Positions 55,382-64,000 of a stretch of 64,000 nucleotides of DNA are shown here, in pieces. Where the stretch lies: NCBI RefSeq assembly GCF_005519465.1, contig NZ_CP027858.1, positions 2,356,001-2,420,000 of the forward strand. The letters are read 5' to 3'. Below the pieces are notes generated by a model. That model worked only from the letters and a program-made list of their open reading frames with translations, made no database searches and had not been told where the DNA came from. The number at the start of each line of letters is the position of its first letter. Within the stretch, counting starts at the first letter, position 1. Origin of the DNA: Streptomyces clavuligerus (lineage in GTDB: Bacteria; Actinomycetota; Actinomycetes; Streptomycetales; Streptomycetaceae). A program made the translations under genes and the position numbers.

Positions 55382-57409
55382 TCACTCGCCCCCGGGTCCC
55401 GGTTCATCGGGCCCGGGGGTTTCCGTTTCACCGGGCCCGGGGGGTTCCGTTTCACCGGGCCCGGGGGGTTCCGCCGCGCGGTCCGGGGGCGGCGCCGCGG
55501 GGCGGTCCCCGGGGGGCGGGGTGCCCCAAGGCGTGGGTGACGTGGGCCAGGGGCTGGCGGGCACGGCCCACGGGGGTGGGGGGTCCCCGTCCGCGACGGG
55601 GCGCGCCGGGAGGCCGTCGTACACGGGCGGCGGCTCGGCAGGGCGGGACATCGGGGCGGGGGCGGCAGCGGGGGCCGCTGGAGGGTGGGCGTTGTTCGAC
55701 GCCTTCTGCGCCTTTGGGGGGGTTGGGGCCTTCTGCGGTTTTTGGGTGTCCGGTGACTCGGGGGGTGCGGGAGGTCCAGAGGGCTCGGGTGTTCCAGAGG
55801 ATTCAGGAGAGGCAGGGGAGGCAGGGGCTTCGGAGGTGTCAGGGGCCTCAGGGGATACGTCGGTGGGTTGAAGGGACTCAGGGGTTGAAGGGGGTCGAGG
55901 AGGACGGAGGGATCGCGGAGTCTCGGCGGACGCACGGGACACCGGGGTCTCGGCAGGCGGACCGGAGCCCGGGGACTGGGCCGACGCACGGGACATCGGA
56001 GTCCTGGCGGGCGTACGGGACATCGGAGTCTCCGCTGAGGCACGAGACATCGGGGTCTCCGCTGAGGCACGGGCGCGCGATCCGCGGAGCCCCTTGAACC
56101 CCATGCCCATCCCCGCTCCCGTGAGCCGCGCGAGCAGCACCCGCCAGATCCGTACCGCCACCGCCAGCGGCACCGCGACGACCGCGATCCAGCAGAACGC
56201 CGCCGGACCCGTCAGCCACCACACGGGCCCGAACTCCGCCAGCCGCTCCGTGCCGAGCGGCCCCCCGGCCGCGGCCGACAGCACCGCGGTCAGCACCCCG
56301 CACCCGACCGCCGCGAGCAGCGCCGCCGCGGCCGTGTCCCAGACGCTCCACGCCAGTTCCCGGTCCTGGAACCGGGGCGCGGCCCGGGCCGCCGTGAAGG
56401 CCGCGACCACAAGGGCGGCCAGCACGGGAACCGCCAGGGCCGCCCAGTTCAGCGGTGTCCCCGGCCCCTCCGACGGCACCGCGGCCACCAGTGGGAAGGG
56501 CGGCAGGGCAGGGTCGCCCGTCACGACGAGGGGCGTGGCGGTCGCCTCCGTACCGAGGGCGAACCCCGGTCCCAGCCCGTACGAGGCCCCCCACACCGCC
56601 GCGTTCGGCACCAGCGCCAGGGCGAGCAGCAGCACCGCGAGCCGGCCGGACCAGCCACCGGAGAGATGCAGGAAGGTGTCTTGGGCGGCGTCCGCGTGCC
56701 CCACCAGACCCGCGGCGACCAGCAGCGCCCCGCCGCCGACGAGGACGAGTACGGCCGCGGCGGCCGAGCGCAGCGCGACCGTGACCCGGGTCCGCGCGAG
56801 CCACACCCGGACGGCTTCCGGCAGCCACCGGGGCAGCGGTCCGCCGGGGCGGCCCCGGGCCGTCCACACCCCGGCCGCGGCGGCGGCCACCGTCACCAGG
56901 GGCAGATGGGCGAGCGTGCTCAGCGGGTCGGGGGCCGGGGAGCCTCCGGCCGCGTACACCGTGATCACCGCCGCGACCAGCAGATACCCCAGGCTCACCG
57001 CGCAGAACGCCCCCAGCGGCGAGGGCCGGGGTCTGCGGCCGTGCGTATCGGGGGCGAGCCCGTCCCGGGCCGCCCGGTGGATCAGGCAGAGCGGCAGCGC
57101 CACCAGGAGCAGCGGGACGACGCCGATCGGTGCGGGCTGCCCCGAGAGGGTGTCCGCGCGCACCAGTCCGGTGCCGTGGGACAGCAGCCAGAGCGCGGCG
57201 GCGGCGTGCAGGGCCCCCTCGGGGCCGTCGTCCGGATAGGGCGCGCTGATCCACACCGTCATGACCAGAACGGTCAGCGCGCCCATGCCGAGCCCCGCCG
57301 CCGTGGCGCCGCGCACCAGACAGGCCGTCAGCGCGGGTCTCCGGCTTCCCTGCACGGGCACGGGGGTGCGCGGGAAGGGCGGGGGGCTGTGGTCGGTCGT
57401 CTGGGTCAC
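55382..57409 (-). CDS. perM: Cell division protein PerM (DUF6350 family)
   Basis: 675 residues. About 400 N-terminal residues carry nine or more membrane helices in the DUF6350 pattern ([60 protein letters not shown]). The remaining 250 residues are a cytoplasmic Pro/Ser/Ala-rich tail with tandem repeats ([31 protein letters not shown]), much longer than usual. In mycobacteria PerM supports division and persistence. Start at the GTG 57409, giving the family start MTQTTD. Confidence 0.82.
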   Translation of the reverse strand: MTQTTDHSPPPFPRTPVPVQGSRRPALTACLVRGATAAGLGMGALTVLVMTVWISAPYPDDGPEGALHAAAALWLLSHGTGLVRADTLSGQPAPIGVVPLLLVALPLCLIHRAARDGLAPDTHGRRPRPSPLGAFCAVSLGYLLVAAVITVYAAGGSPAPDPLSTLAHLPLVTVAAAAAGVWTARGRPGGPLPRWLPEAVRVWLARTRVTVALRSAAAAVLVLVGGGALLVAAGLVGHADAAQDTFLHLSGGWSGRLAVLLLALALVPNAAVWGASYGLGPGFALGTEATATPLVVTGDPALPPFPLVAAVPSEGPGTPLNWAALAVPVLAALVVAAFTAARAAPRFQDRELAWSVWDTAAAALLAAVGCGVLTAVLSAAAGGPLGTERLAEFGPVWWLTGPAAFCWIAVVAVPLAVAVRIWRVLLARLTGAGMGMGFKGLRGSRARASAETPMSRASAETPMSRTPARTPMSRASAQSPGSGPPAETPVSRASAETPRSLRPPRPPSTPESLQPTDVSPEAPDTSEAPASPASPESSGTPEPSGPPAPPESPDTQKPQKAPTPPKAQKASNNAHPPAAPAAAPAPMSRPAEPPPVYDGLPARPVADGDPPPPWAVPASPWPTSPTPWGTPPPGDRPAAPPPDRAAEPPGPGETEPPGPGETETPGPDEPGPGGE

Positions 57410-57525
57410 GCGGCCATGCTGCCAACGACACGCGCTCTCTCCATGTAACGGGCGAATGCACGTTGTGTCGCTCAAAATACGCTTATGTACTTTGACGCCG
57501 GGTGCAGCGCTTCGGGGAGTTCCTC

Positions 57526-59181
57526 ATGACCCAGAGCCCGAACCACTCCGCTTCGGACACCCCGCTGCCCTCCGCCAAGGAACGGCGCAAGCTGCGCGAG
57601 GCGCGGTCGATGAGCGAGCAGGAGGTAGCGGCGGCGCTCGGTGTCACCAGGGCGACGGTCCGCGCCTGGGAGAGCGGCCGGAGCGATCCACGGGGGCGGC
57701 GGCGGGCGGCGTACGCGAAGCTGCTGGCAGCGGCTCCGCCCGAGGCCGCCCCGGACATCACCCCGGATGCCGTCCCGGATGCCGCCCTGGACGTCACCCC
57801 GGACGTCACCCCGGCGGAGCAGTCCGTCGCGGCCGGGGCCCCGGCGTCCGTTCCCGGGCGCGGACACGAGCACGAGACCGGGCCGGGGCCCGTCCCCGTA
57901 TCGGCGCAGACCGCGGCGGAGACGGTCACGGTCCTGGACAGGGGAACGGATACGAATACGGATACGGGAACGGGAACGGGCACAGCGACGGATACCGGGA
58001 CGGACACGGGGCCCGCTGCCGCCGCGCCTGCGGAGCCCGAGCCGGGGGCCGGGGCTCCGGTCCGGGCCGACACGGCCGCCCCTGGCTCCGTACCACCGCC
58101 GGAACGGACCGTTCCGGCGGTTCGGGCGATGGCGCACCCGGGTGCGCCGAACGGTTCGCCCCCCGGCGGCCCGGGGCAGGATTCGGAGCCGCACGCTTCC
58201 GGCGACGGGACCGGCCCCGCGCGCACGCCCCGGTGGCAGTGGCCCATTCTCTCGGCCGACGGCGGTTTCCGGTCCGCTCAGGAGGGGTCCGCACCCGTCC
58301 CGGAGAGACTCGTTCCGGAGAGACCCGTTGCGCCGGGGGCGGTTCCGGAAGGGACAGATCCGGCGGGGGCGGTTCCGGAGGGCCCGGCCCCGGCGGACGC
58401 GTTCGACGCGCTCTACGACCGCACGGTCTCGTCCCTCATCCGTCAGGCGTATCTGCTCACCGGCCGTCAGCGGCTCTCCCACGAGTGTGTGGAACGGGCC
58501 TTCCGGCTCGCCTGGCAGCACTGGCCGGAGGTCGCCCGGGACCGGGACCCGGCGGGCTGGGTGCGCGCCGCCGCGTACGAGTTCGCCATGTCGCCCTGGC
58601 AGCGGCTGCGGCCCGCCCATCGGCACCCCGACACCCCCTCGCTGGAGAGCGAGCCGAGCGCCCTGCTCGAAGCCCTGCTGTCGCTGCCGCCCGCCTACCG
58701 GCGCACCGTCCTCCTGTACGACGGCCTCGGCCTCGATCTGCCCGAGACCGCCGCCGAGACGGAGGCGAGCACTCCGGCGGCGGCCAACCGGGTGCTCCAC
58801 GCCCGCGAGGCGATCGCCGAACAGCTCCCGGGGCTGGCCTCGCCCGAGGCCCTGCACCAGCGGCTGACCGAACTGGCCGACGCCTTCCCCGCGCCGGAGC
58901 CCGCGACGGCGGCGTCGGTGCGGGAGGGCAGCGAACGCCATGTCTGGCTCTGGACCCGCACCGCGCTGACGGTCACCGCGCTGATCGTCAGCGCGACCGG
59001 ATTCACTCTGATGACCGCCCCCCAGCAGTACGACCCGGGGGTCCCGACGGGGCGGCCGGTCGGCGGCGTGCCGGCCCTGGCGGGACCACAGGCGGCCGGC
59101 CCGGACAGCGGGCGGCTGCCGCAACGGCCGCGCGACGACGTGTCCGGCGGCCCCGGCCGACTGGTTCCCGAAGCCCGCTGA
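57526..59181 (+). CDS. XRE-sigma factor-like fusion with membrane anchor
   Basis: 551 residues. A short XRE/sigma-type helix-turn-helix at about 18-70 (RKLREARSMSEQEVAAALGV, TRATVRAWESGRSDPRGRRR), a 215-residue Pro/Thr/Asp linker with repeats (GTDTNTDTGTGTGTATDTG), an ECF-like region 2 at about 288-345 (DALYDRTVSSLIRQAYLLTG, FRLAWQHWPEVARDRDPAGW), a region-4-like part at about 385-440 (LLSLPPAYRRTVLLYDGLGL), and one membrane helix near 480-500 (TALTVTALIVSATGFTLM). GGGGAG precedes the ATG. It may be a tethered sigma or a regulator derived from one. Confidence 0.75.
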   Translation: MTQSPNHSASDTPLPSAKERRKLREARSMSEQEVAAALGVTRATVRAWESGRSDPRGRRRAAYAKLLAAAPPEAAPDITPDAVPDAALDVTPDVTPAEQSVAAGAPASVPGRGHEHETGPGPVPVSAQTAAETVTVLDRGTDTNTDTGTGTGTATDTGTDTGPAAAAPAEPEPGAGAPVRADTAAPGSVPPPERTVPAVRAMAHPGAPNGSPPGGPGQDSEPHASGDGTGPARTPRWQWPILSADGGFRSAQEGSAPVPERLVPERPVAPGAVPEGTDPAGAVPEGPAPADAFDALYDRTVSSLIRQAYLLTGRQRLSHECVERAFRLAWQHWPEVARDRDPAGWVRAAAYEFAMSPWQRLRPAHRHPDTPSLESEPSALLEALLSLPPAYRRTVLLYDGLGLDLPETAAETEASTPAAANRVLHAREAIAEQLPGLASPEALHQRLTELADAFPAPEPATAASVREGSERHVWLWTRTALTVTALIVSATGFTLMTAPQQYDPGVPTGRPVGGVPALAGPQAAGPDSGRLPQRPRDDVSGGPGRLVPEAR

Positions 59182-59704
59182 ACGCCGCCCCGCCCGCCCG
59201 GCACCCGGCCACACCGGGTGCCGGGTGCCGGATGCCGGATGCCGGATGCCGGATGCCGGATGCCGGATGCCGGATGCCGGGGCAACGACGGGGGCTGCGG
59301 CGCACGGGCCGGACCCGCGAACGGCCCGCCGGGCCGGGGCACCCCGCGCCGCTCGGCCCCGGGACCCGCAGGCGAGGGGCCCCGGACTCCTGGACCCCGC
59401 CGCATGCCCTCGGCGCCGCACGGCCGGCCGGGCACGGGGCGCACAGGTGGCGCGGGAACGGGGGCGCGCAGGCGAGCGGCCCCGGACACCCCGGCCATTC
59501 GGGACGCCCCGGACGTACAGGCGGGGACGCATGGGCACGTCCCCGGACCCGGACGGCCCGGCCACACCGCCCGGACACGCGGGCCCGGACGCACGGGCCC
59601 GGACACGCGGATGGCCCGCGCCCCTTCCGGGGTGCGGGCCATCCGCCGTGCTCCGCGACTCCCCCGGCGGGCGGGGGCGGGCGGGTCGGCCTGCGAGGGC
59701 GGGA
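59182..59704. other. Intergenic, no gene seen
   Basis: 523 bases between the sigma-like gene and sucD (convergent). It begins with the seven-base repeat array and continues as very GC-rich DNA full of CCGGAC and GGCCCG runs. A hairpin AGGCGGGATCAG... is not convincing as a sucD terminator. Frames on both strands are Arg/Pro/Gly-rich shadows. Confidence 0.45.
59218..59281. repeat. Seven-base tandem repeat GGATGCC
   Basis: About nine head-to-tail copies of GGATGCC/GGGTGCC, the later ones perfect. Noncoding. Confidence 0.9.
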
Positions 59705-60589
59705 TCAGCCTGCGAGGATGGCGCGCGCCAGCTTCGCCGTCTCGGTCGGGGTCTTGCCGACCTGGACGCCCGCGGCCTCCAGGGCCTCCTTCTTCGCCTG
59801 CGCGGTGCCGGAGGAGCCCGACACGATCGCACCGGCGTGGCCCATCGTCTTGCCCTCGGGGGCGGTGAAGCCCGCGACGTAGCCGACGACCGGCTTGGTG
59901 ACGTTGGCCTTGATGAAGTCGGCCGCACGCTCCTCGGCGTCGCCGCCGATCTCACCGATCATCACGATCAGCTCGGTCTCCGGGTCGGCCTCGAACGCCG
60001 CCAGGGCGTCGATGTGCGTGGTGCCGACGACCGGGTCGCCACCGATGCCGACGCAGGAGGTGAAGCCGATGTCCCGCAGCTCGTACATCATCTGGTAGGT
60101 CAGCGTGCCGGACTTCGACACCAGACCGATCTTGCCGGGCTTGGTGATGTCGCCCGGGATGATGCCGGCGTTGGACTGGCCCGGGGTGATCAGACCGGGG
60201 CAGTTCGGGCCGATGATCCGGGTCTTGTTGCCCTTGCTGACGGCGTGGGCCCAGAACGCGGCGGAGTCGTGGACCGCGATGCCCTCGGTGATCACGACGG
60301 CGAGCGGGATCTCGGCGTCGATCGCCTCGACGACGGCGGCCTTGGCGAAGGCCGGGGGCACGAAGAGGACGGAGACGTCGGCGCCGGTCTTCTCCATCGC
60401 CTCGGCGACCGTGCCGAACACGGGTACCTCGGTGCCGTCGAAGTCCACCGTCGTACCGGCCTTGCGCGGGTTCACGCCACCGACGATGTTGGTGCCGTCA
60501 CCCAGCATCAGCTTGGTGTGCTTCATGCCGGTGGCACCGGTCATGCCCTGGACGATGACCTTGCTGTCCTTGGTCAGGAAGATAGCCAT
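59705..60589 (-). CDS. sucD: Succinyl-CoA synthetase alpha subunit
   Basis: 294 residues. Substrate-level phosphorylation in the TCA cycle. [19 protein letters not shown] binds Co[10 protein letters not shown] and [11 protein letters not shown] follow, and the phosphohistidine is in [12 protein letters not shown]. It begins 15 bases after the sucC stop and forms one operon with it. Confidence 0.97.
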   Translation of the reverse strand: MAIFLTKDSKVIVQGMTGATGMKHTKLMLGDGTNIVGGVNPRKAGTTVDFDGTEVPVFGTVAEAMEKTGADVSVLFVPPAFAKAAVVEAIDAEIPLAVVITEGIAVHDSAAFWAHAVSKGNKTRIIGPNCPGLITPGQSNAGIIPGDITKPGKIGLVSKSGTLTYQMMYELRDIGFTSCVGIGGDPVVGTTHIDALAAFEADPETELIVMIGEIGGDAEERAADFIKANVTKPVVGYVAGFTAPEGKTMGHAGAIVSGSSGTAQAKKEALEAAGVQVGKTPTETAKLARAILAG

Positions 60590-60604
60590 GGTGGTGTGAA
60601 TCCC

Positions 60605-61780
60605 TTACTTCGCCGCGAGCTCGGCGGCCTTGTCGGCCGCGCCGTCCATGGTGTCCACACGCTGCACCAGCGGGTGGTTGGCGTCGGAGAGGATCTTGCG
60701 ACCCAGCTCCGCGTTGTTGCCGTCGAGACGGACGACCAGCGGCTTGGTGACTTCCTCGCCCTTGGACTTCAGCAGCTCCAGAGCCTGGACGATGCCGTTG
60801 GCCACCTCGTCACAGGCGGTGATGCCACCGAAGACGTTGACGAAGACGGACTTCACGTCCGGGTCGCCGAGGATGATCTCCAGGCCGTTCGCCATGACCT
60901 CGGCGGAGGCGCCGCCGCCGATGTCGAGGAAGTTGGCGGGCTTGACGCCACCGTGGTTCTCACCGGCGTAGGCGACGACGTCCAGGGTCGACATGACCAG
61001 ACCGGCGCCGTTGCCGATGATGCCGACCTCGCCGTCGAGCTTGACGTAGTTGAGGTTCTTGGCCTTGGCGGCGGCCTCCAGCGGGTTGGCCGCGGCCTTG
61101 TCCTCCAGGGCCTCGTGGCCCGGCTGACGGAAGTCGGCGTTGGCGTCCAGGGAGACCTTGCCGTCCAGGGCGATGACCCGGCCGTCGGCGACCTTGGCCA
61201 GCGGGTTGACCTCGACGAGCAGCGCGTCCTCGGCCACGAAGGTCTTCCAGAGGGTCACCAGGATCTCGGCGACCTGGTCCGCGACCTCGGCCGGGAACTT
61301 CGCCGCGGCGACGATCTCGGCGGCCTTCTCCGGGGTGACGCCCTCGTTGGCGTCGACGGGGATCTTCGCCAGGGCCTCGGGCTTGGTGGCCGCGACCTCC
61401 TCGATGTCCATGCCGCCCTCGACGGAGGCCATGGCCAGGAAGGTGCGGTTGGTGCGGTCGAGGAGGTACGAGACGTAGTACTCCTCGGCGATCTCGGGGG
61501 CGGTCTCCGCCAGCATCACCTTGTGGACCGTGTGGCCCTTGATGTCCATGCCCAGGATCTGACCGGCCTTCTCGACCGCGTCCTCGGGGCTGGAGGCCAG
61601 CTTCACACCGCCGGCCTTGCCGCGGCCGCCGACCTTCACCTGCGCCTTGACGACCGACCGGCCGCCCAGACGCTCCGTCACCTCGCGCGCCGCCTCAGGC
61701 GTGTCGATGACTTCACCGGCCAGCACCGGTACACCGTGCTTGGCGAAGAGGTCCCTCGCCTGGTACTCGAACAGGTCCAC
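60605..61780 (-). CDS. sucC: Succinyl-CoA synthetase beta subunit
   Basis: 391 residues, ATP-grasp. [20 protein letters not shown] opens the fold, [19 protein letters not shown] binds nucleotide, [12 protein letters not shown] binds Mg, and [20 protein letters not shown] and [13 protein letters not shown] complete the beta subunit. First gene of sucC-sucD. Upstream region 61781-62098. Confidence 0.97.
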   Translation of the reverse strand: MDLFEYQARDLFAKHGVPVLAGEVIDTPEAAREVTERLGGRSVVKAQVKVGGRGKAGGVKLASSPEDAVEKAGQILGMDIKGHTVHKVMLAETAPEIAEEYYVSYLLDRTNRTFLAMASVEGGMDIEEVAATKPEALAKIPVDANEGVTPEKAAEIVAAAKFPAEVADQVAEILVTLWKTFVAEDALLVEVNPLAKVADGRVIALDGKVSLDANADFRQPGHEALEDKAAANPLEAAAKAKNLNYVKLDGEVGIIGNGAGLVMSTLDVVAYAGENHGGVKPANFLDIGGGASAEVMANGLEIILGDPDVKSVFVNVFGGITACDEVANGIVQALELLKSKGEEVTKPLVVRLDGNNAELGRKILSDANHPLVQRVDTMDGAADKAAELAAK

Positions 61781-62098
61781 GCGCGTCCGTCCCTTTTCTG
61801 AGTGATCGCGGTTCGTTGTCTGCGTGGGCGTGCCGCGAAGGGCAACGTGACTGCGGTGTCACAAGGGAGGCGCACACGGTGTCCGGGCACGCGGCATGTC
61901 CGCCTCGCAGAGTATCCCCGCCGCCCATGGCTCCCTAAATCGCAGATCACACATCGGCGGTGATAACAGTCACAGATCCCGGAGCCCCGGCACACCAGCG
62001 ATCCGCAGGTACGGCTGAGACGCGCCGGACCGCCCCGGACCGCATCGGCACCGACCGGAAGGATCTGCTCCGCCCAGGGCCCGCGGCGGGCACCGCGG
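61781..62098 (-). other. sucCD promoter region
   Basis: 318 bases upstream of sucC. On the minus strand TACTCT (61914-61909) is a -10 candidate behind the AT-rich TTTAGGG segment near 61934-61940. A small dyad GTGATAACAGTCAC lies at about 61959-61972. No gene on either strand. Confidence 0.4.
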
Positions 62099-63328
62099 TC
62101 AGGACTCCGGTATCGGCAGCGGGCGCTTCTCGATCGCGGCGGCCATGACCTCCGGGAAGAGGTCGGGCGTGCAGGCGAAGGCGGGGGCGCCCAGCGCGGC
62201 CAGCGCGGCGGCGTGGTCCCGGTCGTAGGCCGGGGCCCCTTCGTCGGAGAGTGCCAGCAGGGTCACGAACTGTGTCCCCGCCGCCTTCATCGCGGCCACC
62301 CGCTTCAGCATCTCGTCCCGGATGCCGCCCTCGTAGAGATCACTGATCAGGACGACAATGGTGTCCGCGGGGCGGGTGATCTTCGACTGGCAGTACGCCA
62401 GGGCGCGGTTGATGTCGGTGCCACCGCCGAGCTGGGTGCCGAAGAGCACGTCGACCGGGTCGTCGAGCTGATCGGTGAGGTCCACGACCGCGGTGTCGAA
62501 GACGACGAGCCGGGTGTCGAGGGAGCGCATCGAGGCCAGGACCGCGCCGAAGACCGAGGCGTAGACGACGGACGCCGCCATGGAGCCCGACTGGTCGATG
62601 CAGAGCACGACGTCCTTCTTGACCGACCGGTCGGCCCGGGCATAGCCGATCAGCCGTTCGGGGACGACCGTGCGGTACTCGGGGAGGTAGTTCCTGAGAT
62701 TGGCGCGTACCGTGCGGTCCCAGTCGATGTCGCGGTGGCGCGGTCGGCCGGTCCGCGCGGACCGGTCGAGCGCCCCGGTGAGCGTGGACCGGGTGCGGGT
62801 GGCGAGCCGCTTCTCCAGATCCTCGACGACCTTCCGCACCACGGCCCTGGCCGTCTCCCTGCTCGTCTCCGGCAGGGCCCGGTTGAGCGAGAGCAGGGTG
62901 CCGACGAGATGGACATCGGCCTCGACCGCCTCCAGCAGCTCCGGCTCCAGCAGCAGGGCGGACAGCCCCAGCCGGTCGATGGCGTCGCGCTGCATCACCT
63001 GGACCACGGAGCCGGGGAAGTAGCTGCGGATGTCGCCGAGCCAGCGGGCCACGGAGGGCGCCGAGGAACCGAGCCCCGCGCCCCGGGGCCGGGACTCTCT
63101 GCCGTCCGGCGCCCCGTAGAGCGCGGCGAGAGCCGCGTCCATGCCCGCGTCCGCCCCGCCCAGCCCGTACCCGGTCCCATCGGCACCCCCTCCCCCGAGC
63201 ACCAGCCGCCACCGCCGCACCCGCTCCTCAGCCCGTGCGCCCTCCGTCTCCCCGGCGCCGAGCGAGCCGCCCGGCGCAGCCCCCGGCACCTCCGCCGCAC
63301 CTGCCACCATCCGCCCCACGGTCCCCAT
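62099..63328 (-). CDS. VWA domain protein
   Basis: 409 residues. N-terminal 190 residues are helical (ARWLGDIRSYFPGSVVQVMQ, RDAIDRLGLSALLLEPELLE); the C-terminal half is a von Willebrand A domain with MIDAS residues in CIDQSGSM, the threonine in GGGTDINRALAY, and the aspartate in VLISDLYEGG. Such proteins pair with MoxR-type ATPases as metal-inserting or complex-remodelling machines; the ATPase would lie outside the window to the right. The ATG at 63328 has GGGGAG eight bases upstream; an ATG at 63346 is possible. Confidence 0.85.
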   Translation of the reverse strand: MGTVGRMVAGAAEVPGAAPGGSLGAGETEGARAEERVRRWRLVLGGGGADGTGYGLGGADAGMDAALAALYGAPDGRESRPRGAGLGSSAPSVARWLGDIRSYFPGSVVQVMQRDAIDRLGLSALLLEPELLEAVEADVHLVGTLLSLNRALPETSRETARAVVRKVVEDLEKRLATRTRSTLTGALDRSARTGRPRHRDIDWDRTVRANLRNYLPEYRTVVPERLIGYARADRSVKKDVVLCIDQSGSMAASVVYASVFGAVLASMRSLDTRLVVFDTAVVDLTDQLDDPVDVLFGTQLGGGTDINRALAYCQSKITRPADTIVVLISDLYEGGIRDEMLKRVAAMKAAGTQFVTLLALSDEGAPAYDRDHAAALAALGAPAFACTPDLFPEVMAAAIEKRPLPIPES

Positions 63329-63905
63329 CTGTGCCGCTCCCCTCATATCCCCGCCTCCATCTCATCCCGGCCCCCGTCGACGCCCCGCCGCATCTCCCAC
63401 CCCAGCGGGCACGCCCGCCTCCATCGCCTCCCCTACCGCCGCCGCCTCCCGACCCGTGCCTCCCGTGGGCGCGGCCCCTGAGTCCCGACTCCCCGGGCGT
63501 CCCGGACCGCTCGCGGCGGACGCCGCGACCCGGACGGTTTCCCCACGCTCCCCGTCCGCCGCACCCGTACGCCCTGCCCGCCCCGGTCCCCCGCAGCCTC
63601 AGCGCCCCGACCCCGGGCACAGCCACCGGCGCCCCGCCACCGGGCCTCCGCCGCGAACACCCCAGCGGTATTTCCACCCCGCCCTGGTCGGCGTACTGGC
63701 CCGTCCCCGTACACCCGCCCCCGCTGCGCCACCCGGGCCCGTCGGCCCGCCCCTTCATGTCCCCGCCTCCGCACCACCGCTCCCCGCCCGGCGGACCGCC
63801 CCGCCCCCCTGGCCCTCCTCGGTGGGCCCGGCACCCGGACCCCCGGCTCCCCGGGCCTTCCGTAGTGCTCCAGCGGACACCGCGAGCCGAATGCGCGCCG
63901 GTCCG
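63329..63905. other. Very GC-rich intergenic region
   Basis: 577 bases of low-complexity, cytosine-rich DNA (CCCCGCC, CGGCACCC runs). Open frames on the minus strand here are Gly/Arg-rich with no conserved look and no good ribosome sites. I see no gene. Confidence 0.4.
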
Positions 63906-63951
63906 TCAGTACTCCAGCGGCCAGCGCGACGCGGAGGGGTGCCGGTCCGTC
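63864..63951. repeat. Duplication of a gene 3' end, period about 45
   Basis: AGTGCTCCAGCGGACACCGC at 63864 and AGTACTCCAGCGGCCAGCGC at 63909, and GCCGGTCCGTC at 63897 and 63941, repeat at the same spacing. On the minus strand both copies encode a SRxPLE-type ending; the stop codon lies between them. Confidence 0.5.
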
Positions 63952-64000
63952 CCGGTACCCCGCCGCCGCATCGCCCGGGCCCCACCGGCAAACCACCCCG
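63906..64000 (-). CDS. C-terminal end of a gene continuing past the right edge
   Basis: The minus-strand frame ending at the TGA 63908-63906 is open to the window edge for about 30 codons with G/C in nearly all third positions and reads ...DRHPSASRWPLEY. Neighbouring frames give Arg/Gly-rich sequence. The position before the VWA gene fits a partner of a MoxR/VWA cluster, but the family cannot be named from 30 residues. Confidence 0.4.
   Translation of the reverse strand, partial: GWFAGGARAMRRRGTGTDRHPSASRWPLEY

Noticed and set aside
59225..61801. Open frame of about 860 codons on the plus strand over sucD and sucC
   Set aside because: Shadow of the sucCD operon; it starts inside the heptanucleotide repeat and has no ribosome site.

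Overview
The window is a piece of a Streptomyces (or very close actinomycete) chromosome core. The evidence is very high GC with almost all G/C in third codon positions, frequent GTG and TTG starts, four-base ATGA/GTGA overlaps, leaderless promoters, and Streptomyces-type families (DUF397/DUF5753 pairs, SCO4848 family, DUF1876, DUF3017, DUF2690, DUF6350/PerM). From memory the order resembles the S. coelicolor stretch around SCO4808 to SCO4882 (sucCD, purNH, folD, mdh, glyA, trpS, sdhCDAB, then a cell-wall glycopolymer locus). No tRNA, rRNA, CRISPR array or insertion sequence was seen.

Layout. 1-4.7 kb is the edge of a sialic-acid-like (Kdn/teichulosonic-type) glycopolymer locus: a cut-off acylneuraminate cytidylyltransferase, a DUF6716 glycosyltransferase, a GT2 glycosyltransferase and a polysialyltransferase-family protein. 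4.7-17.4 kb carries a peptidoglycan-binding protein, a CBS-BON protein with a DevR/DosR-like box, a large degenerate minisatellite, DUF1876, a LysE exporter, an acyl-CoA mutase large subunit, an L,D-transpeptidase lipoprotein, a possible structured RNA, an ECF sigma factor with a membrane partner, and a GH20 lipoprotein. 17.9-21.4 kb is the sdhCDAB operon. 21.5-31.6 kb holds membrane proteins, a metallophosphoesterase, a D,D-carboxypeptidase, a BrkB-type protein, and a complete set for decaprenylphosphoryl-arabinose synthesis (UbiA, PAP2, DprE1, DprE2). 31.8-37.6 kb holds trpS, glyA, rocD and a glutathionylspermidine-synthase-like/lipoprotein pair; a MocR regulator follows at 37.8-39.3 kb.

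39.4-42.8 kb is the main accessory island, with visibly lower GC. Two XRE(DUF5753)-DUF397 pairs point left, and each faces a divergent small-peptide gene across a palindrome-bearing promoter region. It also has a lone unknown protein with a TTG start. This repeated module is the best candidate here for an undescribed system.

42.9-64 kb returns to core genes: a CMD/AhpD-like protein with a PEP-mutase-like enzyme, mdh, an XRE-DUF2690 membrane protein, DUF3017, folD, a pseudokinase fused through a membrane segment to an inhibitor-like cysteine-rich domain, purN-purH, perM, a membrane-anchored XRE-sigma fusion, sucC-sucD and a VWA protein. The order sucC-sucD-(membrane proteins)-perM-purN-purH also matches the mycobacterial order as I recall it.

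Two window-wide themes stand out. First, at least five genes start exactly seven bases after a TANNNT -10 box, so they are probably leaderless. Second, short tandem repeats have invaded both intergenic DNA and coding tails and linkers (cytidylyltransferase, polysialyltransferase, PAP2 phosphatase, anti-sigma-like protein, PerM, DUF3017, BrkB and others).
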